From contig CAMACX010000008.1 of the NCBI GenBank assembly GCA_945831575.1, positions 16,224 to 80,223 on the forward strand: DNA of 64,000 nt, in the 5' to 3' direction. Made by a program: the position numbers and the translations under genes. This DNA is from an uncultured Mediterranea sp. (lineage in GTDB: Bacteria; Bacteroidota; Bacteroidia; Bacteroidales; Bacteroidaceae). This document shows, piece by piece, positions 18,099 to 27,434 of this stretch (position 1 is the first letter of the stretch; the number at the start of each line of letters is the position of its first letter). The notes under the pieces were generated by a model that worked only from the letters and a program-made list of their open reading frames with translations, was not told the DNA's origin and searched no databases.

Positions 18099-19282
18099 CA
18101 TTCTGCTGTGTGCTCTATGGGTGGCAGGCTTTGGAAATGGCGTGTAGTCCACACTTGGATAAGGAATACCAGGCTGATGCCTATGGTTATCTTGTAGGGG
18201 CCTACCACATCCTCTGTCCCATATAGGAGGTTAGAGAGTGGAATGATAATGAGGGGTGAGATAAACTGCCCTAGATAGAGCGCTGCCGATAGCATTGGCA
18301 TTACCGTAGTAGCCGAGGTTTTGCCACCTTTGATGGAGGCTATCGTCATGAAGTAGGGTACACCCACGCCGTTGGCTATTCCGATGAAGGCTGAGCCTAT
18401 TGCTAACAGCAGTGAGCTGTCTGCACAGGTATAGCAGGCGTACCCGATGATGAAGGCTATTGGGGCAAAGTACTTGATTGAAGTACGGAAACAGTCCATT
18501 AGCTGACCGAACGCCAGCCCCACGAAGAAGGCTAATAGGTCGAGTGCCACCATGAGTAGGGTGATGGTCGCGGTGTCAAGCCCCAACTGCTTGCCCGTGA
18601 TGATGGCAAAATTGGTGGGGAAGACGAAGAATACCATCGTAAGCAGCAGAATGCCTACCACCGAAGGGTGGAACTTGAGTAATTGTCTGGGCTCGAAGAT
18701 CTTGCCACGCTTGTTCTCCGTACCAAGTCTTTCATTAGGCAGCCAGCGTATAATCATCAGGAGTGCTACCATGCCGAGGAGATAGACGTAGAATGAATAA
18801 TTCCACTCGATAGAAGCCAATACACCAGCTAGCAGTGTACCTACTACACCGCCCATCTGGTTCATGGCAGCAGATAGTCCCATCAGCCTTGCCTGTTCCT
18901 GGGGCGGATAGAAGTAGGAGAGTAACCCTGTGGAGAGCGGCATGATGAGTCCCACGCTCACGCCTAGTGAGGCCCGCATCACGAGCAGAGCCGCCAAATT
19001 GTCGATGAAGACACATCCTGTACCTGCCACTACATAAATCAGCAGACCTACCACGGCAATCGTGCGGGTGCGCCATAAGCGGCTAATCTGTAGGAAGAAC
19101 AAGTTGGTGAGGATGATGAACAGGGCAGGCAGACTAATGATGAGTTGCACCATAATCTCAGGAGCATCTGCGAAATGCTGATGAATGACTCCCATGGCCG
19201 GGGCAATGGCTGCTGCTGCCATGATTGTAAGAAGCGACATCGACAGGATGGTCGCTGTAACCATTTTTGTAATTTTACTCAT
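18095..19282 (-). CDS. MFS transporter
   Basis: 395-aa major facilitator with twelve predicted helices: MVTATILSMSLLTIMAAAAIAP is TM1, LWRTRTIAVVGLL follows loop 2-3, and a charged loop (NERLGTENKRGKIFEPRQ) separates the two halves near residue 195. MRASLGVSVGLIMPLSTGLLS resembles the TM4-5 region of drug:proton antiporters, but the substrate is unknown. It lies between two direct copies of an Rpn-type gene, and its leader contains a terminator-like hairpin. Confidence 0.85.
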   Translation of the reverse strand: MSKITKMVTATILSMSLLTIMAAAAIAPAMGVIHQHFADAPEIMVQLIISLPALFIILTNLFFLQISRLWRTRTIAVVGLLIYVVAGTGCVFIDNLAALLVMRASLGVSVGLIMPLSTGLLSYFYPPQEQARLMGLSAAMNQMGGVVGTLLAGVLASIEWNYSFYVYLLGMVALLMIIRWLPNERLGTENKRGKIFEPRQLLKFHPSVVGILLLTMVFFVFPTNFAIITGKQLGLDTATITLLMVALDLLAFFVGLAFGQLMDCFRTSIKYFAPIAFIIGYACYTCADSSLLLAIGSAFIGIANGVGVPYFMTIASIKGGKTSATTVMPMLSAALYLGQFISPLIIIPLSNLLYGTEDVVGPYKITIGISLVFLIQVWTTRHFQSLPPIEHTAEC

Positions 19283-19302
19283 ATTCGCTTTATCTGTACA
19301 TT

Positions 19303-19354
19303 AAAAAAGTGTCCCAACCACATAAAATCAACTAGACTTACGTGGTTGGGACAC
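19303..19354 (-). terminator. Terminator-like hairpin in the MFS leader (candidate attenuator)
   Basis: On the minus strand a 13-bp perfect stem (GTGTCCCAACCAC / GTGGTTGGGACAC, 20-nt loop) is followed at once by six T. It lies 21-27 nt before the MFS start codon, and no minus-strand gene lies upstream that it could end. A plausible -7 element (TAAATTTGG, complement of 19410-19418) would place it in the 5' leader. This geometry fits transcription attenuation; a protein-binding palindrome or transposon end are alternatives. Confidence 0.6.
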
Positions 19355-19409
19355 ACACTACATGTTGTTTTCTTTTCGGCTGCGAAGTTCCTAAAAAATC
19401 TGCGCTCCA

Positions 19410-19418
19410 CCAAATTTA
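19410..19418 (-). promoter_or_regulatory. Putative -7 element of the MFS gene
   Basis: Reads TAAATTTGG on the minus strand, close to TAnnTTTGC. The -33 element is poor (a T-rich stretch about 18-20 bp upstream). It would give a leader of about 120 nt containing the 19303-19354 hairpin. Confidence 0.4.
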
Positions 19419-19511
19419 CACCGCATATTTTTTAGAAAAATTAAAGATTGATTCCCAAGGTGTCTCTTTATTAATCAAGAGCCATGCACATGCAATTTTT
19501 CTCATGAATAT

Positions 19512-19543
19512 TTTGTGAATTCATCTCTCAGCCTTATCTTTGC
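19512..19543 (+). promoter_or_regulatory. Promoter of the intact Rpn gene
   Basis: TTTG (19512-19515), 19 bp, TATCTTTGC (19535-19543), 40 bp before the ATG at 19583. It is the same promoter and leader as in the deleted copy at 17818. Confidence 0.75.
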
Positions 19544-19582
19544 ACTGTGAATCAATCGAAAACGACATAACATGCAGAGAAG

Positions 19583-20572
19583 ATGATGATAACAGTAGCC
19601 AATCCGATTTACGATGCGGTGTTCAAGTATCTCATGGAGGACGAACGCATTGCACGTACGTTGCTTTCAGCACTACTCAAGAAGAAAGTGCTGCAAGTCA
19701 GCACGCGTCGACATGAATATACCAATGGTACACGAGACAACATATCCATGTTTCGTATAGACTTCGCTGCGCAGGTGCTACAGGATGATGGTTCAGTAAA
19801 GTTGGTGCTCATTGAGCTGCAGAAGACTTGGCTCGACACTGAGACGCTCCGTTTCCGTCAGTACCTCGGTGCGCAGTATCAGAATCCGGAGAATATAGTC
19901 AAGGAGGATAATCCGCAGGGTTATGCCACCCCCATGATTGCCGTCTATATGCTGGGTCACCGTGTGGGTGACATTGAGGAGCCAGTCATCTACGTCAACC
20001 ACCGTTCCTACAACTATGAGGGTCAGGAGGTGACGAAAGGTATCCCAGATTCCTTCGTGGAAAGTCTGACTCATGACAGCATTATCATTCAGTTGCCCTT
20101 GCTCCACGGCCAAATCAATAACCGGTTAGAGAAAGTGCTGAGCGTATTTGATCAGAGTCGCAAGGATGAAAATAGCCGTCAAATTATGCGGATTGATGAA
20201 TCGCTCTATGCTGATGATGCAGATATGCTGTACATACTTCATCGGTTGACTTCTGCTGCTGCCGATGCCAAACTCCGTCAGGACATGAACGTGGAGGATG
20301 AGTATTTCTCTGCCATTGAGAAGCGCGATACGGAAATCATGCTCCGTGACAAGAAAATTGAAGAGCAAGGTATTGAACTGGCAAAACGTGAATATCTATT
20401 GGAAGAGCAGCAGAATCAGCTTACAGAGCAGCAGAATCAGCTATTAAAAGAACGTAAGAAGTTACACTCCTTAGTGTCAGCTTTGGTGGCAAGTGGCATG
20501 TCTTTGGAGCAGATAGCGACCATGACAGGCAATAGCATAGATGAAATTAACTCTTGTCTTGGTGCAGATTAA
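19583..20572 (+). CDS. Rpn-family PD-(D/E)XK nuclease / putative transposase
   Basis: 329-aa protein of the Rpn (recombination-promoting nuclease) group. The N-terminus NPIYDAVFKYLMEDERIA is diagnostic. The PD-(D/E)XK-type core includes FRIDFAAQVL and VKLVLIELQKTW (acidic residue, then E-x-Q/K). Residues about 245-300 form a coiled coil with tandem EEQQNQLTEQQNQL repeats, then a terminal helix pair (ALVASGMSLEQIATMTG) that resembles a small HTH. Relatives have been linked to RecA-independent recombination or phage defence. It has its own promoter and is followed by a terminator. Confidence 0.88.
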   Translation: MMITVANPIYDAVFKYLMEDERIARTLLSALLKKKVLQVSTRRHEYTNGTRDNISMFRIDFAAQVLQDDGSVKLVLIELQKTWLDTETLRFRQYLGAQYQNPENIVKEDNPQGYATPMIAVYMLGHRVGDIEEPVIYVNHRSYNYEGQEVTKGIPDSFVESLTHDSIIIQLPLLHGQINNRLEKVLSVFDQSRKDENSRQIMRIDESLYADDADMLYILHRLTSAAADAKLRQDMNVEDEYFSAIEKRDTEIMLRDKKIEEQGIELAKREYLLEEQQNQLTEQQNQLLKERKKLHSLVSALVASGMSLEQIATMTGNSIDEINSCLGAD

Positions 20573-20600
20573 TTTCCAGGACAATTATGGTAGAAAAAAG

Positions 20601-20645
20601 AAGGAGCATCTCTCCTATAATCGAGGAAAGTGCTCCTTGCTTTTT
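20601..20645 (+). terminator. Intrinsic terminator after the Rpn gene
   Basis: Stem AAGGAGCA (20601-20608) / TGCTCCTT (20631-20638), then GCTTTTT. A-rich sequence before the left arm would give a T tract on the minus strand too, so it may also end the tRNA-Leu transcript. Confidence 0.75.
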
Positions 20646-20651
20646 GTCCTG

Positions 20652-20733
20652 TGCGCGTGATAGGACTCGAACCTACACGCCTTACGGCACCAGATCCTAA
20701 GTCTGGCGCGGCTGCCAATTACGCCACACGCGC
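20652..20733 (-). tRNA. tRNA-Leu (anticodon TAG)
   Basis: Read on the minus strand: acceptor stem GCGCGTG/CACGCGC, anticodon stem CCAGA/TCTGG with loop CTTAGGA (anticodon TAG, reading CUA), a long type II variable arm (TGCCGTAAGGCG) and the T loop GGTTCGAGTCC. The 3' CCA is not encoded. About 82 nt. Confidence 0.93.
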
Positions 20734-20814
20734 TGGATGATTGTTCAAGTTTGCGCCGCAAAGATAGGAAGTTTTTTTGTTACAGCAAATTCTATGGCAT
20801 AGAAATGTGCGTTT

Positions 20815-21858
20815 TTACTCGTTTTTGAGCAGACAGCGGGCTGTTTCGATGATGGTGTCGATTCCTTGAGCCTCGTCTATAGCTTGCATATCCACTTTTA
20901 CGTCAGGGTCGATGCCAAACTCTATCTGCTCCTGTTGCGCATTGAGGTGAGGGCTGGCTGAGAAGCGTACACCCCAGCCGTTGGGTAGCTCCGAGGAGAA
21001 GGGCAGACCGCTGCCCCCACCTGTCTTGTCGCCGACAATTTTCACCTGTGGAAAACAGCTCATGGCGTTCACAAAGTCATTGGTTGCGCTGTAGCTGTGT
21101 CGGTTGGTGAGTAGCATTACAGGTTTCTGCCAACGTATGCCCTTGCTTGGCTCCACATAGATGGGTTCGGGGGTGGAGAAGTCGTTGTGACCAGGTCCGG
21201 TCTTGTGTTGTATGTAACCTGTCAGTACCCGTTCGTTGGTGAAATGTTCGGCCATTAGCGTGGCATAGTTCAGTGCACCGCCGCCGTTGTTGCGCACGTC
21301 GATGATGAGGCCGTTGCAGATGGAAAGGTAAGAGAGAATTTCGTTCATGTTGCCGTTGCCAATGCCGCTACTGAAGTCGCCGTAATACACGTAGCCGATG
21401 TTGTCTTCCAGAATGCGATATTTGGCCCCTCCGGCGATGCGGTAGTCGCGTCCCAGGTATTGCTCCACGAGACTCTCGGAGAAGTTGCGTGGATAGTCGA
21501 GGTACCAGTCCCAGTAACGGGCCATGTCGCTAGTGCTGTAAAGGTTTACGTGGCCGTCCTTTAATTCGGCCAACATGTTTCCCAGTACCTCAAAGAGCCC
21601 TGCAGAACTCATATCATCGGTGATGAGTGGGGTATAGCGGCGGTGTACGTCATCCCAGTCGATGCCTTTGTAATCCAGGAAGCAGTATTGTTGATCGATG
21701 ATTTGCCAAAGGCATTCGAAGTTACCGGTAGGGGTGTTGTCAAACTCCTCCTCGCCAATGCAGCCTGTGGGCAGTAGTAGGAAGAGTAAGGTGATGAGGT
21801 CCAGCAGCAATTGGGAGGTAGTGCGGTGGAAACTAGAGTGGTGATTGGAGTGGTTCAT
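20815..21858 (-). CDS. S41-family peptidase lipoprotein
   Basis: 347-aa secreted C-terminal-processing-type protease fold. The start was set at the ATG of MNHSNHHSS; the track's start is a TTG four codons earlier. The signal ends in a lipobox-like LLLPTGC. The S41 tail-specific domain includes LKDGHVNLYS, GLIIDVRNNGGGALNYATLM (oxyanion region), the nucleophile in TNRHSYSATNDFVNA and the general-base Lys in IVGDKTGGGSGLP. No PDZ domain is evident, as in the tricorn-core or retinol-binding-like branch. It follows the DUF3316 gene by about 60 bp. Confidence 0.85.
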   Translation of the reverse strand: MNHSNHHSSFHRTTSQLLLDLITLLFLLLPTGCIGEEEFDNTPTGNFECLWQIIDQQYCFLDYKGIDWDDVHRRYTPLITDDMSSAGLFEVLGNMLAELKDGHVNLYSTSDMARYWDWYLDYPRNFSESLVEQYLGRDYRIAGGAKYRILEDNIGYVYYGDFSSGIGNGNMNEILSYLSICNGLIIDVRNNGGGALNYATLMAEHFTNERVLTGYIQHKTGPGHNDFSTPEPIYVEPSKGIRWQKPVMLLTNRHSYSATNDFVNAMSCFPQVKIVGDKTGGGSGLPFSSELPNGWGVRFSASPHLNAQQEQIEFGIDPDVKVDMQAIDEAQGIDTIIETARCLLKNE

Positions 21859-21916
21859 CTTTATTCTCAACGAATGATTAATTATCAGCAGACTGTTTAA
21901 TAATTCAGCTTTATGT

Positions 21917-22783
21917 TTATTTTAATAGGTAGAAGGACTTCACTACGCCAATGAGAAAGCAGTGGGAGTAGGTGTGCCACTTGATGTGGTTCAGTTTTCC
22001 TTGTTGAAGGTCGGCCAGATAGGTCAGACGTAGTGTGGATCTGCCAACGGGCAGGTCAGCGGAGAGCATCTGCCGCAGTGAGGGTTGGTTGTGGAGTGAA
22101 GTGAAGCGCACTACACCATCAGCATGTCCCAGGGAGAAGATTTCATAATATGACTGCCCATACTCGGGCATGAACTGTATGCCGGCGAGGGGTAACGTCA
22201 GTTGGTAACGTAGCGTAAGGGGCAGACGGTGTAGGCGGGTCTTGTAGATGGCCATCCCCGTAGCGTCCAGGCTCATGTAGGCACGGGCCTGAGCGGGGTT
22301 ATTGCCGTTGCGTAGGTTATAGACGAAGCCGCCGTTGAGGTCGGCGGAAGCTCCTGCGGTGAGTGTGAGTTGGGGTGAAAGGTGGAAGAGGTAGTGGAGG
22401 GCGTAGTTCCAGTTGGCTAGCGAGGAAAAGGTATTGTTGTTATCCACACGGTTGTGGGTGTAGCTAGCGTAGGCCTGAAAGAGAGTCTGCTGCATCACGT
22501 TGCCCTTTACCAAATGGGTCATGCGGTTGCTCTCGCGAGTGATGCGAAACTCCACACCCTTATATTCCTGGGGTGAGAGGTAGGTGTCAAACACGTTGGT
22601 GTAGCCAGCACCGTACATCGTGGCGCGGGTCACGTGACGAGTGGGGTCGTTTGCATGGAGTGAGTCTCCGCTTAGTTTGTTGACCGTAAAGAGCGAGTCG
22701 TACTGCTCCTGTCCACTCAATTCCGAAGATAGGAGAAGAAGGAGGCTTATGATGGCGATATGGAGTCTGTTAGGTATCTTCAT
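21917..22783 (-). CDS. DUF3316-like outer-membrane protein
   Basis: 288-aa protein with a signal peptide (MKIPNRLHIAIISLLLLLSS, cleaved near SGQ). The mature chain is made of alternating beta strands and ends LIGVVKSFYLLK. Segments such as GAGYTNVFDTYLSPQEYKG and the RITRESNRMTHL strand resemble the Bacteroidetes DUF3316 family, whose function is unknown. The ATG start is used; the track's start is a TTG three codons upstream. It sits 45 bp after parC and is probably cotranscribed with it. Confidence 0.7.
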   Translation of the reverse strand: MKIPNRLHIAIISLLLLLSSELSGQEQYDSLFTVNKLSGDSLHANDPTRHVTRATMYGAGYTNVFDTYLSPQEYKGVEFRITRESNRMTHLVKGNVMQQTLFQAYASYTHNRVDNNNTFSSLANWNYALHYLFHLSPQLTLTAGASADLNGGFVYNLRNGNNPAQARAYMSLDATGMAIYKTRLHRLPLTLRYQLTLPLAGIQFMPEYGQSYYEIFSLGHADGVVRFTSLHNQPSLRQMLSADLPVGRSTLRLTYLADLQQGKLNHIKWHTYSHCFLIGVVKSFYLLK

Positions 22784-22828
22784 CTTTATCAAACGTATTC
22801 TGTCCGAGAGTCACTCAGGTATAAGTGG

Positions 22829-25513
22829 TTAATCAAACAGTTTCATCTGTCCCGTCAGCTCATCAATGATGTCACTCTGACTCTTTCCGCGGTCAGGGTC
22901 CAGATTTTCGGGCTCTGATGCAGTAGGAGGTTCTTCAGGCACAGGGTCGGGCTTGCGAGTAGGCTCCAACTCATTGATGGTCTCAATGGTATAATTGGTG
23001 AGGCGTTTGCCTTTGGCTTTGAAGCCCTTCACGGCAATAAAATCATCGGCCTCTACCACTAGCGGTTCGCGTTGTAGCTCCTTGCTACTGCTGAATACCA
23101 CCTCCAGACGTGGATAAGCCTCATCAGTAAGGAGTAGGAGCCTGCTATTGCGGTTCTCACCCAGGAAGTTCTGTTTACGAGCCGTGGCCTCCATGCAGAA
23201 TCGCTTCAGGTAGGGGTAGTTCTGCTGGTCGGCATCGTAAAGGGCAGCAGTCCAGACCTTGTCTGGTACGAACTTCTCGATGATGCGTATGTCAGGCTCG
23301 TAGTGGTTGTTGAGGTCGAAGGTGGTAATGTAGAAATCGCCATTGTTCATGACTACGAGGATGCGGTCATCGCTATGAAATTCGCCCAAGTATTCGCCTC
23401 GGCCATCATAGTTGAGGCGCATGATGTCGCGGTCGTACCATACCTGCCGACCACCTAGCGTAGAACCTCCTCGTTGCTTCAGAGCAATCTTGTGTATTGG
23501 ATTGCGTGTCAGAATGTTACCCATTGCTTGGCGACCCTTGATGCTGATCTTGCTGAAGTCCTCCTCGAAGATGATACGACGGATACGTGGGTTGGGTTTG
23601 AGCGTCACTTTGATGATTTCAGCTTCGCCGTTAGGGTTGGCCGTGAAATAGACGATGCGTGAGTCCGGCGTACCCTGCGTCAGATCATACTCGCGGTCAC
23701 GAACAATACCTGTTACGGCAAATCGCTTGATGTAGCAGGTGCCCTCCTTGCCGTCACGATATACCACGTTGTAGATGGTGCGTTTATCATTCTTCTTGAA
23801 GATATTGATGTAGAGTACATTCTTACCAATAAACTTCTTCTCAGCTACGGGGGTGATGATGTAGCGACCATCACGGTAGAAGATGATGACATCGTCAATT
23901 GTCGAGCAGTTTGCTACGAATTCGTCCTTTTTGAGCGAAGTACCTATGAAGCCCTCTTCACGATTGATGTAGAGCTTCTCATTGGCTTCAATTACCTTGG
24001 TCGCTTCAATGGTGTCAAAGTTGCGTAGCTCGGTGCGACGTGGAAATGCTTTGCCATACTTCTGTTGCAGCATGCGGAACCACTCCACGGTGTACTCTAC
24101 TATGTTGGCCAGATGACGGTCGGTTTCCTCTATATCAGCGTTCATTTTGGCGATGAGTTCTTCGGCTTTCTCGCTGTTGAACTTCAGGATGCGGGCCATT
24201 TTAATCTCCATCAGGCGGAGGATGTCCTCTTTGGTCACTTCTCGGATGAAGGTGGGGTAGTAGGGGGTGAGCCGCAGGTCAATGTGCTCACAGGCAGTAT
24301 CCATTGTCTTGGCCTCTTCAAACTCGCGGTCTTTGTAGATGCGCTCTTCGATGAAAATCTTCTCCAGCGAGGCAAAGTGGAGTGCTTCAAGCACCTCGGC
24401 CTTGTGAATCTCCAGCTCGCGGCGCAGCAATCCCAGTGTGTTATCAACCGACTTGCGCAACACATCGCTCACGGTGAGAAAGTGGGGTTTCTGGTTGTCG
24501 ATGACACAACAGTTGGGCGAGATGCTTACTTCGCAGTCGGTAAAGGCATAAAGGGCATCAATGGTCTTGTCACTAGATGCGCCTGGGGCCAGGTGGACCA
24601 GTATCTCTACATTGCCTGAGGTGAGGTCCTCCACCTTGCGTATCTTAATTTTACCCTTTTCGCTGGCCTTTACGATAGAATCACAGACGTTGGCTACTGT
24701 TCTTCCGAAAGGTATTTCTTTGATGGCTAGTGTTTTGTTGTCTATCTTTTCGATACACGAACGGACCCGCACGCTGCCTCCGCGCTCACCATCGTTGTAC
24801 TTGCTCACGTCGATGCTGCCTCCTGTCTGGAAGTCAGGGTAGAGATGAAACGTTTCGCCATGAAGGTAGCTGACAGCGGCCTCACACAGCTCATTGAAGT
24901 TGTGAGGCAGGATTTTGGAAGAGAGGCCTACAGCAATGCCTTCCACACCTTGAGCCAGTAGTAAAGGAAACTTGACTGGCAGCGTGACAGGCTCGCGGTT
25001 GCGTCCATCGTAGGATTGCTTCCACTTGGTGGTCTTGGGGTTGAAGACGACATCGAGAGCGAACTTGGTGAGACGGGCCTCGATGTATCGGGCTGCTGCA
25101 GCGTCATCACCTGTGAGGATGTTACCCCAGTTCCCCTGACAGTCGATGAGCATCTCCTTCTGTCCCAGCTGTACCAAGGCATCCTTGATGCTGGCATCGC
25201 CGTGGGGGTGAAATTTCATCGCCTCGCCCACGATGTTGGCCACTTTGTTGTAGCGTCCGTCCTCCATGCGTCGCATGGTGTGGAGGATGCGGCGCTGTAC
25301 CGGTTTGAGGCCGTCCATAATGTGGGGTACGGCACGTTCTAGGATTACGTATGAGGCGTAATCCAGAAACCAGTTCTGGTACATGCCGCTCAACTGGTGC
25401 TTGACTTGTGCATCGGTGGCATCAGCCGGCTTGTAGTCGGAGTGGCTTTCGGCTTCGGAGACCTTTTTTTCATCGTTCAGGTCGTCTTTCGGAGTATTGT
25501 TTTCTTCGCTCAT
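22829..25513 (-). CDS. parC: DNA topoisomerase IV subunit A
   Basis: 894-aa type IIA topoisomerase A subunit, which decatenates chromosomes with ParE. The N-terminal winged-helix/tower region includes YASYVILERAVPHIMDGLKPVQRR; the catalytic Tyr is in DAAAARYIEARLTKFA (AARYI). The primary dimer region and coiled coil follow (about 360-450). The C-terminal beta-pinwheel is short and degenerate with no GyrA box, fitting ParC over GyrA. An acidic, proline-rich tail ends near the stop. It is 120 bp downstream of the S41 protease gene. Confidence 0.9.
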   Translation of the reverse strand: MSEENNTPKDDLNDEKKVSEAESHSDYKPADATDAQVKHQLSGMYQNWFLDYASYVILERAVPHIMDGLKPVQRRILHTMRRMEDGRYNKVANIVGEAMKFHPHGDASIKDALVQLGQKEMLIDCQGNWGNILTGDDAAAARYIEARLTKFALDVVFNPKTTKWKQSYDGRNREPVTLPVKFPLLLAQGVEGIAVGLSSKILPHNFNELCEAAVSYLHGETFHLYPDFQTGGSIDVSKYNDGERGGSVRVRSCIEKIDNKTLAIKEIPFGRTVANVCDSIVKASEKGKIKIRKVEDLTSGNVEILVHLAPGASSDKTIDALYAFTDCEVSISPNCCVIDNQKPHFLTVSDVLRKSVDNTLGLLRRELEIHKAEVLEALHFASLEKIFIEERIYKDREFEEAKTMDTACEHIDLRLTPYYPTFIREVTKEDILRLMEIKMARILKFNSEKAEELIAKMNADIEETDRHLANIVEYTVEWFRMLQQKYGKAFPRRTELRNFDTIEATKVIEANEKLYINREEGFIGTSLKKDEFVANCSTIDDVIIFYRDGRYIITPVAEKKFIGKNVLYINIFKKNDKRTIYNVVYRDGKEGTCYIKRFAVTGIVRDREYDLTQGTPDSRIVYFTANPNGEAEIIKVTLKPNPRIRRIIFEEDFSKISIKGRQAMGNILTRNPIHKIALKQRGGSTLGGRQVWYDRDIMRLNYDGRGEYLGEFHSDDRILVVMNNGDFYITTFDLNNHYEPDIRIIEKFVPDKVWTAALYDADQQNYPYLKRFCMEATARKQNFLGENRNSRLLLLTDEAYPRLEVVFSSSKELQREPLVVEADDFIAVKGFKAKGKRLTNYTIETINELEPTRKPDPVPEEPPTASEPENLDPDRGKSQSDIIDELTGQMKLFD

Positions 25514-25633
25514 GGTCGTTCAGGATTGTCTGTTACGGGCTGCATGCAACTGCCTGCTCAGCCTTTCACGGCAAAAATAAGTATTTATTTTCGAAATCTC
25601 CCGCTTTTTTATGAAAAACTTGTTTTTCGCTCC

Positions 25634-27325
25634 TTATTCGGTAGGTAGATGAAGGATAGAACGGTACGTTGAAGGGGAGGCCAGGATACCAACTGCGGCC
25701 TTCAGTTCATCGTCCACTTTGAGTTGCTCGATGATAGCTCCACGCTGGTAGAAGTAGCGCTTTACGATTTCTACCGCTATCACACTGCGTATGTCAGTGG
25801 CAAAGTAGTCGAGGTCGTGTTCGAGGTTGTGCTGTAGCTTCTTCTCCAGAGCATCAAATTCTGCCGAGGCCTCCTTCAGATACCCCTCAAAGCGAGCCAT
25901 CTCCTTGAGGTTTTTGAGTAGTTTCTCAGTCTGCTGATCGTATTTGAAGTCGGAGGCCATGACCTGAGCCTTGAAGTCAGCATAGTCGGCATCGGTCAAC
26001 TGGAAGGCTTCTGCAGAGGGAATGCCGGGGTGCTTGAGGGCATACTGGGTGGCGTAATCGAAGATTTGGTTGTCGTTAACCAAGTAGTAGAGGATGTTGG
26101 GGAGCTGCTTCGCCTTGATGACTGAGTCGGGAGTCACGCCGCCGCCATCGCGTACCTCACGGCCGATAGCTGTGTGGAAAACGTGAGTCAGGCTGTCAGG
26201 GATGCGACCCACACTGCCGTCCTCATTGCGGTGGGTATAGTCGATGGCTTGTACGCAACGCCCACTGGGAATGTAATATTTCGAAGTCGTAATCTTGATG
26301 GTTCCACCGTAAGGCAGGGGGCGCGTGGTCTGCACGAGTCCTTTGCCAAAAGTGCGGTTGCCTACGATGATAGCTCTGTCGAGGTCCTGCATCGAGCCTG
26401 CCAGGATCTCTGATGACGAGGCCGTACCGCTGTTGACCAGGATTGCGATGGGAATCTCTGTGTCGAGTGGCTCGCGTAGGGTCTTGTATGTCTCGATGGT
26501 TTCACCCGATTTACCTCGTGTGGTAACCAATGTCTTGCCCCGAGGTACAAAGAAGTTGGCTATCTCTACCGCTTCGTCCAGCAGTCCTCCACCGTTACCC
26601 CGCAGGTCGATGACCAGCGCAGTGATGCCCTGCTTCTTCAGGTCGAGGAAGGCCTTCTTAAACTCCTTAGAGGGGTCGCCGGAGAAGGAACTGAGGTTGA
26701 TGTAGCCCACCTGACCACTGAGCGTGCCGTAGCGCTCACCCTCCAACTTGGTATAGTAGGGGATGAGAGGCATCTGAATAGCCTGCCGGGTCAGCTTGAT
26801 CTCCAGCGGGTTTTCAGTGCCAGGCCGCTTCACTTTCAGCGTCAGTTCGGTGCCAATCTGTCCGCGCAACAGCTTGCTGCAGTCTGTTACACCCGTCAGG
26901 TCCTTGCCGTCCATCTCCAGCAGCATGTCGCCCGCCTTAAGGCCCGAGGTAGCAGCAGGCATTCCCTCGTAAGGCTCGATGATCAGCGTGTGCTTCAATT
27001 CTGGCTCGTAGCGTATGATGGAGCCAATGCCTCCGTAGGAGTTATTGAGCATCATGTCGAGTTCGTCGCGGTCTTCCTCAGGATAATAGACCGTATAAGG
27101 GTCAAGGGCATAAAGCATGGCATCAATCCCCTCGCGCACGCTCTTCTCCGGCTGAATGGTATCTACATAAAGGAGATCCAGTTCGCGCACAATGGAGTTG
27201 AAGATATCCAGGCTTTTGGCCATTTTAAAACTGTGGCTGTCGCCGCTTTCAAATCCTGCCATCAATATGCCTGTCAGTACCACCGATGTCCCCAGGACGA
27301 GGCAACTTTTCTTCATTTTATTCAT
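25634..27325 (-). CDS. Carboxy-terminal processing protease (S41)
   Basis: 563-aa periplasmic protease with a signal-anchor N-terminus (KKSCLVLGTSVVLTGILMAG). An N-terminal helical region (35-85) is followed by a PDZ domain (about 90-175; LKAGDMLLEMDGKDL) and the S41 core: ALVIDLRGNGGGLLDEAVEI, nucleophile in VNSGTASSSEILAGSM, Lys in GNRTFGKGLVQ. The C-terminal extension of about 190 residues is helical and typical of Bacteroidetes Ctp proteins. It cleaves C-termini of envelope proteins. Confidence 0.9.
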   Translation of the reverse strand: MNKMKKSCLVLGTSVVLTGILMAGFESGDSHSFKMAKSLDIFNSIVRELDLLYVDTIQPEKSVREGIDAMLYALDPYTVYYPEEDRDELDMMLNNSYGGIGSIIRYEPELKHTLIIEPYEGMPAATSGLKAGDMLLEMDGKDLTGVTDCSKLLRGQIGTELTLKVKRPGTENPLEIKLTRQAIQMPLIPYYTKLEGERYGTLSGQVGYINLSSFSGDPSKEFKKAFLDLKKQGITALVIDLRGNGGGLLDEAVEIANFFVPRGKTLVTTRGKSGETIETYKTLREPLDTEIPIAILVNSGTASSSEILAGSMQDLDRAIIVGNRTFGKGLVQTTRPLPYGGTIKITTSKYYIPSGRCVQAIDYTHRNEDGSVGRIPDSLTHVFHTAIGREVRDGGGVTPDSVIKAKQLPNILYYLVNDNQIFDYATQYALKHPGIPSAEAFQLTDADYADFKAQVMASDFKYDQQTEKLLKNLKEMARFEGYLKEASAEFDALEKKLQHNLEHDLDYFATDIRSVIAVEIVKRYFYQRGAIIEQLKVDDELKAAVGILASPSTYRSILHLPTE

Positions 27326-27434
27326 TTGTCTTAGAGTTTTTGTTATTCGTTTATTCTTCTCATAATAGGATGCTATACCTATTTATATATAATACTGTTT
27401 CGAGCTATTTGATTCCATATTCACTCGCTCTTTT

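Noticed and set aside
17818-20572. Composite transposon carrying the MFS gene
   Set aside because: The flanking copies are Rpn genes without terminal inverted repeats or visible target duplications; tandem duplication is a simpler reading.
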